Source of the DNA: Methanofollis sp. W23
GTDB lineage: Archaea; Halobacteriota; Methanomicrobia; Methanomicrobiales; Methanofollaceae
Direction: 5' to 3'
NCBI RefSeq assembly: GCF_017875325.1
Contig: NZ_JAGGMN010000001.1
Location: 1,054,001 to 1,118,000 of the forward strand
Length of the DNA: 64,000 nucleotides
A model generated the notes under the pieces. The model was not told the origin of the DNA and ran no database searches. It saw only the letters and a program-made list of their open reading frames with translations. Of the stretch, positions 17,422-25,516 are shown in pieces; position 1 is the stretch's first letter; each line of letters opens with the position of its first letter. The position numbers were made by a program, and so were the translations under genes.

Positions 17422-18288
17422 ATGATTGATCAGTTGATGCGATCTCTTACTCTCCCCCCACCCCCACCGGTCCTCTTCAAGACCCCGACCCCTGAGGAGA
17501 CCGCACGCGAGGGCTACCTCGCCGCCGACCTCCATGTCCATACCAACCACTCGGACTCTTTTACAAGAGTGCGCGACCTCCTGCGGTCCGCGGCCAGGCA
17601 GGGGATCGGGTGTGCGGTCACCGACCACAACCAGGTCCGCGGGGCGGTCGAGGCGTGTCATTTGGCAAGCGGCGTGCCGGTGATCCCTGGCATCGAGGTG
17701 AGCGCCGACGACGGCCCCCACCTCCTCTTCTACTTCCCGGCGCTCTCTGACCTCACCGACTTCTACCGCCGCCATATCGAGAGGAAGAAGAGGGACGGGC
17801 CATGTCTGGCCATCAGGATGACGACCGCAGAAATTCTTGACGCCCGCGAGGACTATCACTGTGTCGCCGCCGAGGCGCACCCCTGCGGCTATGCCTTCCT
17901 GAACCGCGGGATGCAGGAGGGGATCGAGTGCGGGCGTATCGATGCCAGGACCATCACCCGCCTCGACGCCATCGAGGTGATCTGCGGCGGGATGGCCCGC
18001 CCCCACAACCTCGCCGCCGCCGACCTGGCCTGCACCTACGGCCTCGGGCGGACCGGCGGGACCGACAGCCACCTCCTCCGGGAGTTCGGCGGGGTCGTCA
18101 CCTGCGCCGAGGCCGGGAGCGTCGAGGAGTTCCTGGAGGCGATTGTGCGCCGCAGGAGCGTCGTGATCGGGCGAGAGCGCAATCTTGCCGAGAAGGCGAT
18201 GATGGGAGCGGCGGTCCTCCCCCACCACCTCCCATACGCCCTTCCGATCCTGAGAGGGTGCGTCTGGGAAAGGTTTTTGAGGGGATGA
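17422..18288 (+). CDS. PHP-domain phosphoesterase family protein
   Basis: 288 residues. The PHP metal site is visible as DLHVHTNHSD (about residues 36-45), VTDHNQ, PGIEVSADDG, AAEAHPCGYA and GGTDSHLL near residue 215. Archaeal PHP proteins of this size are usually predicted phosphoesterases or TrpH/YciV-like nucleases; the substrate is unknown. The first five codons up to a second ATG are uncertain. It stands alone between repeat-filled gaps. Confidence 0.85.
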   Translation: MIDQLMRSLTLPPPPPVLFKTPTPEETAREGYLAADLHVHTNHSDSFTRVRDLLRSAARQGIGCAVTDHNQVRGAVEACHLASGVPVIPGIEVSADDGPHLLFYFPALSDLTDFYRRHIERKKRDGPCLAIRMTTAEILDAREDYHCVAAEAHPCGYAFLNRGMQEGIECGRIDARTITRLDAIEVICGGMARPHNLAAADLACTYGLGRTGGTDSHLLREFGGVVTCAEAGSVEEFLEAIVRRRSVVIGRERNLAEKAMMGAAVLPHHLPYALPILRGCVWERFLRG

Positions 18289-18436
18289 GGTGGGAGACCC
18301 CGGGGTGACGATAGGGATAGAGACAGGGAGGCAACACAGAAAATTCTGGAGAGAGTGCCGCTGCCATCCAGGGTTCAATCATGTGGCACGGGAGAGGGGC
18401 GGCCAACCCCCCGCGACAGAGAGATCCAGAGGGTTT

Positions 18437-18748
18437 ACCATGAAAATAATCCTGACGATCCTCTCTTTTGGTTTGCATGAGAATCTGAACTCGCCATATC
18501 CCGTTGAAGCCAATACGCAGAGAATAAAATATTCCTCTGATGGATCGGCCGCCCCCAATCGTCGAGATATCCCTGCCATCTCGCCCCGGGGGGGTGCACC
18601 CCCGGGCCCCCCACGACGAAGATAGGTGGGGGCGGCGATGGAACACGATCCCCATCGATTCTCCTCTCTTGAAAAAGAGCGATCAAGCGACGAAAAATTT
18701 TCATCCTGTATGTGTGAGCCAGAGGTTCATGCCCTATTCTACAGAGCC
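18437..18748 (-). mobile_element. Composite repeat element (long type), copy 1
   Basis: About 310 bases roughly 80 percent identical by eye to 24454-24771, and present in the opposite orientation at 29281-29620. Landmarks are TTTACCATGAAAATAATCC, AATACGCAGAGAATAAAA, TGATGGATCGGCCGC, a GGGGGGGTGCACCCCCGGG hairpin, GTGGGGGCGGCGATGGAAC, ACGAAAAATTTTCATC and the end TTCTACAGAGCC (18748). Upstream to 18290 is decayed repeat DNA with no clear second terminal repeat. Confidence 0.65.
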
Positions 18749-19129
18749 GAAATTCAGAATCTTATCCTTCCCCGGACCCCCAAGACACGATAAGGTTGTG
18801 GACTGCAACGCACTCGTCATGGTCATCTATTCTGCCTTCCAACCTGATCTCGAAGATCGGCACAACGATCAGGCTCTCTGCCTTCACGGTCCGGCCCGAT
18901 CTTCGTCTCGGGAGCAGAACCCCGGGCGTGAAGACGCGGGAAGGCGAGATGATCAGGGGTGGCCGCCCTCAACTGAAGAGTCTTCCTCCTCGTCTCGCGT
19001 CGGGGGGCAATGAAGCAGTGTCTCCCTCTGGGGCCTCCTGCTCTGAAGGGAGAGCAGGGATCCACTCACTCTGAGAGGACTCCAGGGAGGACCAGAGGAG
19101 ACGAGTGAGAGTAAATTCAATAAAATATC
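18749..19129. repeat. Intergenic repeat fragments
   Basis: Fragments of the family occur at 18767-18840 (CCTTCCCCGGACCCCCAAG, then GATAAGGTTGTGGACTGC, then CATGGTCATCTATTCTGCC) and at 18890-18950 (CCCCGGGCGTGAAGACGCGG, then GGAAGGCG). No gene is supported. Confidence 0.45.
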
Positions 19130-19356
19130 GGCTCTGTAGAAATGTTCTTGATGACAATCTCTGCAGGGGGCGTGCCGCCCCCCCCGTGCGAGCGAGAGGC
19201 AGTGGATGGTATTACGCTCTTCGTGGCGATTGAGTGTGCCTTCCCGACCCTATCTTCATCCCGGGGGTCCGGGCGGCACTCGCCCCCGGCATGATTGTGC
19301 GGGAAGGCGATTGAGTCGCCCTTGCACCGAGAGGAAGTGAGGATTTCTACAGGGCC
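19130..19356 (+). mobile_element. MITE-like element, 227 bp, with perfect 8-bp target duplication
   Basis: The left end GGCTCTGTAGAAA (19130-19142) and the right end TTTCTACAGGGCC (19344-19356) are inverted repeats with one mismatch. The element is flanked on both sides by AAAATATC (19122-19129 and 19357-19364), an exact 8-base direct repeat. Inside are a GGGGGCGTGCCGCCCCC hairpin, GTGCCTTCCCGACCCTATC and a CCGGGGGTCCGGGCGGC...CGCCCCCGG core. This is the clearest proof in the window that the repeat has moved by transposition. Confidence 0.88.
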
Positions 19357-19364
19357 AAAATATC

Positions 19365-19858
19365 TGAGTTTAGCCCTGTAAAATCAGGCATGAACCTTTT
19401 GCTCACGCATACGCGATGAAAATACTTGTTCCTCCGAAGAAGAGAAGAGATGAGAGGGACGGCATACCCTTCTTCAGGATCGTTCACTCTCTTCGACCTT
19501 CTGTGGGCCTATGATTTTTAGAGAGACGACTGGAAGGAGCATGAGCACATCTCCAGGGTCTTCCAGAAGCACCCGGTACAATAGAGGGGGGACGGCGATT
19601 GAATCCAAACTTCCCCACCCACCCAGAAGATGGTGATGGATGATAGTGGGGGGATCCTCTCCTCTTCGTTGTACAGCCATCCATCATCTCCCCCCACCCC
19701 CGCGCTCGGGGTTTCCTCGAAGCGCTTCAGTTCGAGGAGATGTTCAAGACTCTGGGAATTCAAACCCAAAAAGAGAAGGGAGATCTATTTCCAGAACCAA
19801 TGCTGAAATTCAGGTCTCAATGAGGGCGAAACCGTTGCAATTGACCTCTCTGCCAGTC
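19365..19858. repeat. Intergenic stretch with further repeat fragments
   Basis: AGCCCTGTAAAATCAGGCATG followed by CACGCATACGCGATGAAAAT (19371-19425) is the left end of the long element type. GATGATAGTGGGGGGATCC and TCTTCGTTGTACAGCC (19640-19680) resemble the segment near 13760 and 61430. No gene seen. The convergent dtxR gene ends at 19859. Confidence 0.45.
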
Positions 19859-20326
19859 TCACCGGCAGCCTTTCTCATAATGGAACTTCTTGCAGAACGC
19901 GGAGAAACGCCCAAGCATGTCAGACGAACGGGAACCGTTCTTGAAATACTCCACCAATGCTCCTATCTGCTCGATGGTCTCAGGGTGGAGTTCGTGCTCC
20001 ATGAAACAGGCATCTTTGTCGGCGATATCTTCAGGCACCTCGATGAGCATCAAGAACGACTTGAGCGTATCGTGCCTGAACTTGATCACCCAGGCGACCT
20101 TCTCCCCCTCAGGTTTGAGGGTCACCCCTTCGTATTTCCGGTACTCGACCATACCCATCCGGTCGAGCTTCTGGAACATTTCCACAACACTTGAGGGGCT
20201 GACATCAAGTTCGCCGGCGATGTCCTTGGTCCTGGCATACCCCTTCTCAAGAGAGACATTGAGGATGGCCTCAAGGTAATCTTCGGCTTTTCTGGTGAGG
20301 GCAATCACGCCCTGTACCTTTACCAT
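19859..20326 (-). CDS. DtxR/MntR-family metal-dependent regulator
   Basis: 155 residues. Residues 1-70 form a winged helix (EDYLEAILNVS, then DIAGELDVSPSSVVEMFQKL) followed by the metal-binding dimerisation domain with DACFMEHELHPETIEQI, where Cys/Glu/His ligands of the DtxR family are expected. It is the last gene of the feo operon, 19 bases after the membrane-protein gene, so it probably senses Fe2+ and represses its own operon. No SH3-like third domain is present, so it resembles the MntR/short-form members. Confidence 0.9.
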   Translation of the reverse strand: MVKVQGVIALTRKAEDYLEAILNVSLEKGYARTKDIAGELDVSPSSVVEMFQKLDRMGMVEYRKYEGVTLKPEGEKVAWVIKFRHDTLKSFLMLIEVPEDIADKDACFMEHELHPETIEQIGALVEYFKNGSRSSDMLGRFSAFCKKFHYEKGCR

Positions 20327-20345
20327 GCTTCATCAAAAAGGTTGT

Positions 20346-20807
20346 TCAGGCTCCCTGCCTCTCGTTGAGGAGGAGCCAGGCGACAATGATCGTGAAGGGG
20401 AGGAGGACGATCGCGGGGGCATATGGGGGTGCAAACCCGCCGATAAAGCCTCCAACCGAGTTGAAGAACGCTTCGCTCTCCTCTCCCGCCGGGATACCGC
20501 CGCAGATCATGCCGAAGATGTCGCAGCCTGCGACCAGCCAGACCATGATCGCTCCCAGCACCGCGGTGGCGCGCTGGTTGAGGTCTCCAAGGCCGCGGGC
20601 CCCGGCGAGCATGAAGAACCCGCCGAGGGCGACGACCAGGCCACCCCAGGCCCAGCGGAAGAAGTCGTCGCCGGTGATCTCAAGAATGCCGATACTGATC
20701 GGCCCGGCGCCGCCCGCCCAGACAAGGACGTCGGCAAGGCCGAGGATGAGTGCCGCCACTCCAACGAGGGCGGCAACGATGGATGCGATAGTATATGATG
20801 TCTTCAT
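20346..20807 (-). CDS. Four-helix membrane protein of the feo operon
   Basis: 153 residues, four hydrophobic segments (about 8-33, 51-71, 79-104, 125-146). A glycine-rich loop with two cysteines (VAGCDIFGMICGGIPAGEES) lies between helices 3 and 4. The family is not recognised. It sits between feoB and dtxR with tight spacing, which suggests a role in iron uptake or its control; that is inference. Confidence 0.65.
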   Translation of the reverse strand: MKTSYTIASIVAALVGVAALILGLADVLVWAGGAGPISIGILEITGDDFFRWAWGGLVVALGGFFMLAGARGLGDLNQRATAVLGAIMVWLVAGCDIFGMICGGIPAGEESEAFFNSVGGFIGGFAPPYAPAIVLLPFTIIVAWLLLNERQGA

Positions 20808-22022
20808 TTATGCCAACCCCAGGAGGATACCGATTGCATGGATTGCCCCACCATATGCGAAGACGACTACAGCCAGGGTCGCAACTGCGGCCAGGAGCTG
20901 TTTCCAGCCTTCACGGAGCATAACCACGAAGGTGGCCACGCACGGGAAGTAGATGGAGATCAGGACGACTGCGGTGATCATCTGGTACGGCGTCATGGCG
21001 ATGGTGGAGAGCTGAGCAACCGCAAGATCCTTCCTGAGGAAGGCAGCGATGAGCGGAGCGACAGTCTCTGAAGGCACCCCGAACCACGAGATGAATATGG
21101 GCGCAAGGAGTTCAGAGAGACCCTGGATCACGCCGGCGAGATACAGCACGTTGACGATGAGGATACCGAGCCAGACAAAGGGGACCGCCTCCTTGAGGTA
21201 GCCTTTGGTCCGGTTCCAGAGTTTCTTCGCCACGTTCTCGCGAATCGGCCAGCGGTATGGCGGGACGTCGATAAGGATCTCAGGATTGTCCCCTGGTATC
21301 AGGCGGTCGAGCAGGAACCCGAAGATCGCAAACCCGACGACGAGATACAGGATGACCCATCCCACGGTCTCAGGGATGACAGCAAGCATGATCCCGAGCT
21401 GCGCCCCGCATGGGACGAAAATCGCAAGGAGCGTCATCATCAAGAACCGCTGTTTCTTCGTTTCCAGTACCCTGGTCGCGGTGACGGCCGGGACATTGCA
21501 CCCGAGGCCGAGGATCGTCGGGACGATCGCATACCCGTGGAGCCCGATCTTGTGGAGGAAGGTGTCGGCCAGGACGGCAAGCCGCGGCAGATACCCTGAG
21601 TCCTCAAGGAGGGTCATGGTCAGGTAGAAGATGAACACTGCCGGAAGAACGACTCCCAGGGAGACGAAGAGCCCTGAAGTCAGGACGCCGAAGGCCTCGA
21701 AACAGTTGTCAGCAAGCGGGTCGCCGACGAAGAGGAAGTAGTGAATGCTGGTTGGGTCCGGCCAGGCGCTCTGGAGCCAGGGGAGCCAGTGGTTGTCGAA
21801 GAACTTGACCATGAACCCGTCGGTAACCAGGTCGCCTGCGAACGAGCAGAAGATGCTCCAGAAGGCATACAGGACGGCGAGGGCGACCGGCAGGCCGGTG
21901 AGCGGTTTGACGGTGAGGTCGCCGAGGGCGTCGCCCAGGCCGCGGCGCGAGACCCCGGTCGAGACGACCTTGCTTGCGACCTGGTCGACGAGGTCCCAGC
22001 GCTCGTCTGCGGTAAGCCCCAT
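20808..22022 (-). CDS. feoB: FeoB membrane permease part (split FeoB)
   Basis: 404 residues. It holds the Gate and Core membrane regions of FeoB without the GTPase. Visible motifs are GLGCNVPAVTATR with the conserved cysteine near residue 176, and FVPCGAQLGIMLAV. The frame opens upstream to 22058, but ATG at 22022 is chosen because GGGGGGAGCAG precedes it and it overlaps the GTPase stop as TAATG. FeoB imports Fe2+ across the cytoplasmic membrane. The GTPase is a separate polypeptide immediately upstream. Confidence 0.93.
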   Translation of the reverse strand: MGLTADERWDLVDQVASKVVSTGVSRRGLGDALGDLTVKPLTGLPVALAVLYAFWSIFCSFAGDLVTDGFMVKFFDNHWLPWLQSAWPDPTSIHYFLFVGDPLADNCFEAFGVLTSGLFVSLGVVLPAVFIFYLTMTLLEDSGYLPRLAVLADTFLHKIGLHGYAIVPTILGLGCNVPAVTATRVLETKKQRFLMMTLLAIFVPCGAQLGIMLAVIPETVGWVILYLVVGFAIFGFLLDRLIPGDNPEILIDVPPYRWPIRENVAKKLWNRTKGYLKEAVPFVWLGILIVNVLYLAGVIQGLSELLAPIFISWFGVPSETVAPLIAAFLRKDLAVAQLSTIAMTPYQMITAVVLISIYFPCVATFVVMLREGWKQLLAAVATLAVVVFAYGGAIHAIGILLGLA

Positions 22023-22630
22023 TAACTGCTCCCCCCGCATCCTGCGCATCCTGCGCATTTGCTCATACGGGCGGTCTCAGGGGACGAACCATTTGCCCGT
22101 GCGGCGATGGCGTCGATGTCGGCGGGTTGCGCCTTCCTGAGCATCCCGGCCAGGTCCTTGATCCCCTCTCCAACTGTGGCCGAGGTCTGGACGACCGGGA
22201 GGCCAAGGAGGTTCTGGAGACGGCGGGCGTCGACTTTGATCGATTTCGCACGGGCGGCGTCCATCATATTGAGGACGACGATCACCGGCGCACCCCGCTC
22301 GATCACCTCGAAGCCCAGATACAGCCCGCGTTCCAGGCGGGTGGCGTCGAGGACAAGGAGCACGGTGGCTTTGGGGTATTTGTTCAGGATCTGGGAGGCC
22401 ACTTCTTCGGCGGCGTCCCGCGGTTCAAGCGAGTATGCTCCAGGCACGTCGATGATCTCGTAGGTCGTGCCGCCTTCGACGAGGGTGCCCTTTGTGAAGT
22501 CGACGGTCGTGCCAGGATAATTGGAGACGACGGCCTCGGAACCGGTGAGCCGGTTGAAGAGGGCGCTCTTGCCTACGTTGGGGTTCCCGACCATCAGGAC
22601 GGTCTGGGTGTGTGTATTCTTTTTATTCAT
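22022..22630 (-). CDS. feoB: FeoB GTPase domain protein (split FeoB)
   Basis: 202 residues. G1 is GNPNVGKSALFNRL (about 15-28), G2 lies in YPGTTVDFTKG, G3 is DVPGAYSL and G4 would be NMMD in VVLNMMDAARAKS. The domain powers or gates Fe2+ transport. The C-terminus ends SKCAGCAGCGGSS, a cysteine-rich tail that could bind metal or a cluster; this is unusual for the GTPase half. The stop overlaps the permease start. The split arrangement could be an ancestral fission. Confidence 0.92.
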   Translation of the reverse strand: MNKKNTHTQTVLMVGNPNVGKSALFNRLTGSEAVVSNYPGTTVDFTKGTLVEGGTTYEIIDVPGAYSLEPRDAAEEVASQILNKYPKATVLLVLDATRLERGLYLGFEVIERGAPVIVVLNMMDAARAKSIKVDARRLQNLLGLPVVQTSATVGEGIKDLAGMLRKAQPADIDAIAARANGSSPETARMSKCAGCAGCGGSS

Positions 22631-22656
22631 GGGTGTTTCGCTCCTGGGATGTTTTT

Positions 22657-22878
22657 TCAGACCTCGACCACCACCAGGGCGGCGATCTCAAGGCCCATGG
22701 CGACCTCGACCCCTTCGGCGAGGACAACCGCCGGGCCCTTTATCGGTTGCTTGGTAATCATCTCCAGGCGTTTTCCTTTTCTGATGCCAAGGCAGTTTAA
22801 ATCGTGGTGGGATCCAAGGAGTGCGGTGACAACCCCGGTCTCGCCAAATTCCATCTCTGTCACTTTTTTCTGCGTCAT
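22657..22878 (-). CDS. feoA: FeoA-domain protein 2
   Basis: 73 residues forming one SH3-like FeoA domain: GETGVVTALLGSHHDLNCLG, then IRKGKRLEMITKQPIKGPAV. FeoA is a small cytosolic partner of FeoB. The frame overlaps the upstream FeoA gene, which has no stop where its domain should end, so the two may be one protein split by a frameshift at the A6 run 22864-22869 (see findings). feoB starts 26 bases downstream. Confidence 0.8.
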   Translation of the reverse strand: MTQKKVTEMEFGETGVVTALLGSHHDLNCLGIRKGKRLEMITKQPIKGPAVVLAEGVEVAMGLEIAALVVVEV

Positions 22879-23095
22879 ACAATCTCTCGACGTCTATTTG
22901 TGCTGCCATTCTCCTGCCGAGCACGATCTCGCCGCCCCCACTCTGGAGGACGACGGGGCCGAAGGTGCAGGAGACCATGGTGACGATACGACCGACCTGC
23001 ACCCCGCGGAGAGCGAGGTGCTGGTGGAGGCCGTCTCTACCGTGGATATCGGTGATCCGCGCACGATCACCGGAGTTGAGTTCAGTCAGCTGCAT
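22688..23095 (-). CDS. feoA: FeoA-domain protein 1, frame runs past the domain end
   Basis: The first 77 or so residues form a FeoA domain (MQLTELNSGDRARITDI, then HLALRGVQVGRIVTMVS, then GEIVLGRRMAAQIDVERL). After DAEK the frame continues for 58 codons that look out of frame (arginine- and proline-rich) across the second FeoA gene. Skipping one A in the A6 run at 22864-22869 joins the two domains in one frame. It is the first gene of the feo operon, downstream of a TATA box that overlaps operator-like palindromes. Confidence 0.7.
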   Translation of the reverse strand: MQLTELNSGDRARITDIHGRDGLHQHLALRGVQVGRIVTMVSCTFGPVVLQSGGGEIVLGRRMAAQIDVERLYDAEKSDRDGIWRDRGCHRTPWIPPRFKLPWHQKRKTPGDDYQATDKGPGGCPRRRGRGRHGP

Positions 23096-23147
23096 GCACG
23101 CTGTTCCTCAGGAAAAGAATTGAATGTTCGATTGATATGAGGACTCG

Positions 23148-23210
23148 CCGAAAGACTTTCGGGATTTTTGGTCGTTCGGAAAAAGTTTCGGATATATTGT
23201 CATTTCCGAA
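23148..23210 (-). promoter_or_regulatory. Feo promoter with candidate metal-regulator operators
   Basis: CCGAAAGACTTTCGG (23148-23162) is a perfect 15-base palindrome. TTCGGA at 23187-23192 and TCCGAA at 23205-23210 form a second inverted pair around a TATA-like AATATATCC (minus strand, 23190-23198). A third TTCGGA lies at 23175-23180. The repeated TTCGGA/TCCGAA half-site, its position over the TATA box and the DtxR gene in the operon suggest iron-dependent repression. The regulator-site match is inference. Confidence 0.55.
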
Positions 23211-23454
23211 TATCTCGATGAGGGGAGCAAGAGAGAACCCACGGGATTCGTGTTGAAGCAGGAGGATCAGGGCGTTTATTTTGGCGTCTCTCATACGGAA
23301 GGGTCCACGTGCCGTCGCAGAGTCTACCCCGCGCGGGGACGGGGGCATGGTCGTTGTCGGAGGTGCCGCATCCATCCACCGCAACATTCACCACCTCCCA
23401 CCCCATTACCGGCAACAATGGGACGAGACCGGGAAGAGATCAGGAGCAGGTGAT

Positions 23455-24360
23455 ATGGTGAGCCAGAGCATCAAGGATGAGATCGCACGCCTGAAAAGCG
23501 CAGAGGACGCCGTGATCATCGCCCATAATTATCAGGTCCCCGAGGTCCAGGAGGTCGCCGATCTCGTCGGCGACTCCCTCGAACTTGCACGTGCCGCCGC
23601 GGTGCTGGAAGAAGAGACGATCGTCTTCTGCGGGGTCGACTTCATGGCCGAGACCGCCGCAGTCCTCGCCCCCGAGAAACGGGTGCTCCTCCCCGCCGTC
23701 GACGCCCTCTGCCCGATGGCCGGGATGGTCACGGCGGCCGAGGTGCGGGCACTCAAGGAGCGGTACCCGACTGCTGCGGTGGTCTGTTATGTGAACACCC
23801 CGGCAGAGGTGAAGGCTGAGAGCGACATCTGCTGCACCTCGGCCAATGCTGTGGCGGTGGTCGAGTCGCTGGACGCCGAGCAGGTGATCTTTGTGCCTGA
23901 CCGGAACCTTGGGCGGTATGTCGCACGTTTCACCGCCAGGGAGGTGATCCCCTGGGAGGGGTTCTGTTATGTTCATGACCTGATGTCTGTCCGGGACGTC
24001 GAGGAGGCGAGGCGGACTCACCCGGACGCCGAGGTGCTCGTCCATCCCGAGTGCAGGCCAGAGGTGATCGATGCCGCCGACCATGTCTTCTCCACCTCAG
24101 GGATGATCAGGCATGTCTGTTCGTCGTCAGGGGAGGAGTTCGTCATCGGGACCGAGACCGGGATCCTGTACCCGATGCAGAAAAAATGTCCTGGAAAACG
24201 GTGTTACCCTCTCTCTGAACAGGCAGTCTGCGCCAGTATGAAAAAGACCGACCTCCCCTTAGTAAGGGACGCACTGGAACGCCTGGAGCCCAGGGTCACG
24301 GTCCCGCCCGAGACCGCCGAACGGGCGCGGGTGGCGATCGAGCGGATGCTGGAGGTATAG
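23455..24360 (+). CDS. nadA: Quinolinate synthase A
   Basis: 301 residues, the family length. NadA condenses iminoaspartate with dihydroxyacetone phosphate to quinolinate in NAD synthesis, using a [4Fe-4S] cluster. Cysteines of the cluster lie in VDALCPMAG, DICCTSAN and KKCPGKRCYPL. IIAHNYQVPEVQEVADLVGD is the N-terminal signature. The frame extends upstream to 23281, but ATG at 23455 is preceded by GGAGCAGGTGAT, a full anti-16S match. It is divergent from the feo operon. No nadB or nadC is adjacent. Confidence 0.96.
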   Translation: MVSQSIKDEIARLKSAEDAVIIAHNYQVPEVQEVADLVGDSLELARAAAVLEEETIVFCGVDFMAETAAVLAPEKRVLLPAVDALCPMAGMVTAAEVRALKERYPTAAVVCYVNTPAEVKAESDICCTSANAVAVVESLDAEQVIFVPDRNLGRYVARFTAREVIPWEGFCYVHDLMSVRDVEEARRTHPDAEVLVHPECRPEVIDAADHVFSTSGMIRHVCSSSGEEFVIGTETGILYPMQKKCPGKRCYPLSEQAVCASMKKTDLPLVRDALERLEPRVTVPPETAERARVAIERMLEV

Positions 24361-24844
24361 GGGGAGAACAGGAAATTTTCCTATAATCTCTCGCCCCCGG
24401 CCGAATATAGCGGAAGGCGGATGAGTCGCGCTCACACCAGGAATCGGTGAGGGTTTACCATGAAAATGATCCAGACGATCCTCTCTTCAAGTTTGCATGA
24501 GAGTTTGCACTCGTAATATCACGTTGAAGTCGATACGCAGAGGATAAAAATATTCTTCTGATGGATCGGCCGCTCCCATCGTCGAGATTTCCCTGCCATC
24601 TTGCGCCTGGGGGTTTCACCCCCCCGGACCTCCACGACGAAGAGAGGTGGGGGCGGCGAATGGAACACGATCCCCACCGACTCTCCTCTCTTGAAAAGAG
24701 AGAGAGCACATGATGAGAAATTTTCATCACGTATGCGTGAACCCCACGTTCATGCCCGATTCTACAAAGCCATTCTCTGAACAAATAGATCAGGATGACC
24801 CAGGAGAGGCCGCCCCCCCCTGGTGCCATCCACCGTCCTCACAC
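24361..24844 (-). mobile_element. Composite repeat element (long type), copy 2
   Basis: The body at 24454-24771 aligns with 18437-18748 over the whole length: TTTACCATGAAAATGATCC, CGATACGCAGAGGATAAAA, TGATGGATCGGCCGC, a GGGGGTTTCACCCCCCC hairpin, GTGGGGGCGGCGAATGGAAC, GAGAAATTTTCATCACG and the end TTCTACAAAGCC (24771). To its left, CTCGCCCCCGGCC...GGAAGGCGGATGAGTCGCG (24390-24440) is a partial core whose end (GTGAGGGTTT) is fused directly to the body. No gene in this gap. Confidence 0.68.
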
Positions 24845-25366
24845 TCACACTGCAGGCGCGGCGACCTTCTCCTTCTCTTCCACCTCTTCGCCGAATGCCT
24901 CACGGAGTTTTGCCTCGCTCTCCTCGGTCAGCGAGGTCCTGACCACCGTCCCCCTGAACTCCTCCATCTCGGTGAGGAACTTGTCGGGCGTGACCTCCTT
25001 GATCAGCATGAAGACCGCCGAACTTCCCGGCTTTACGGTCTCTGAGACTTCCTTGATGAAGGCGTCGTCGATCCCATAGTCGGTGAGGTGCCCGGCAAGG
25101 GCACCGGTGATGGCCCCTATCGCCAGTCCGAGGAGCGGCATCAGGAAGATGATCCCGATGAGAAGTCCCCAGAAACTCCCGCTCAACGCCCCCACCCCGG
25201 CAAGACTCATCGACTGCTTGACGTCGGTCTTCCCGTCCTGGTGGCGGACGACGACGACCAGGTCTTCAAGCCCGATGAGATGTTCCTTGGTCATCCGGGC
25301 AAGTTTATCCCTGACCTGGAATGCTGTCTGCTCGTCGTCAAATGCCACGACCACTAAATCGCTCAT
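24845..25366 (-). CDS. DUF1269 membrane protein
   Basis: 173 residues. It begins SDLVVVAFDDEQTAFQVRDKL, the DUF1269 signature. A glycine-rich hydrophobic hairpin (about residues 55-93, GVGALSGSFWGLLIGIIFL then LGLAIGAITGALAGHL) follows, as in glycine-zipper membrane proteins, and then an acidic C-terminal tail (EAFGEEVEEKEKVAAP). The function of the family is unknown. GGAGGGGGGGATC precedes the ATG. A TATA-like CTATATATCG lies at about 25417-25426 on the minus strand. Confidence 0.85.
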   Translation of the reverse strand: MSDLVVVAFDDEQTAFQVRDKLARMTKEHLIGLEDLVVVVRHQDGKTDVKQSMSLAGVGALSGSFWGLLIGIIFLMPLLGLAIGAITGALAGHLTDYGIDDAFIKEVSETVKPGSSAVFMLIKEVTPDKFLTEMEEFRGTVVRTSLTEESEAKLREAFGEEVEEKEKVAAPAV

Positions 25367-25516
25367 GATCCCCCCCTCCGGTCAATCCGGACAGGAGTGC
25401 GGATCATGACCCCACGATATATAGAGATGCCTCTCAGGCCGGGTGCGCCGCCTGTCGCCAGGACCTGAGAATGGCGACCACATAGAATAAATAGTATAAA
25501 ACCAGTTTTTATTTCG

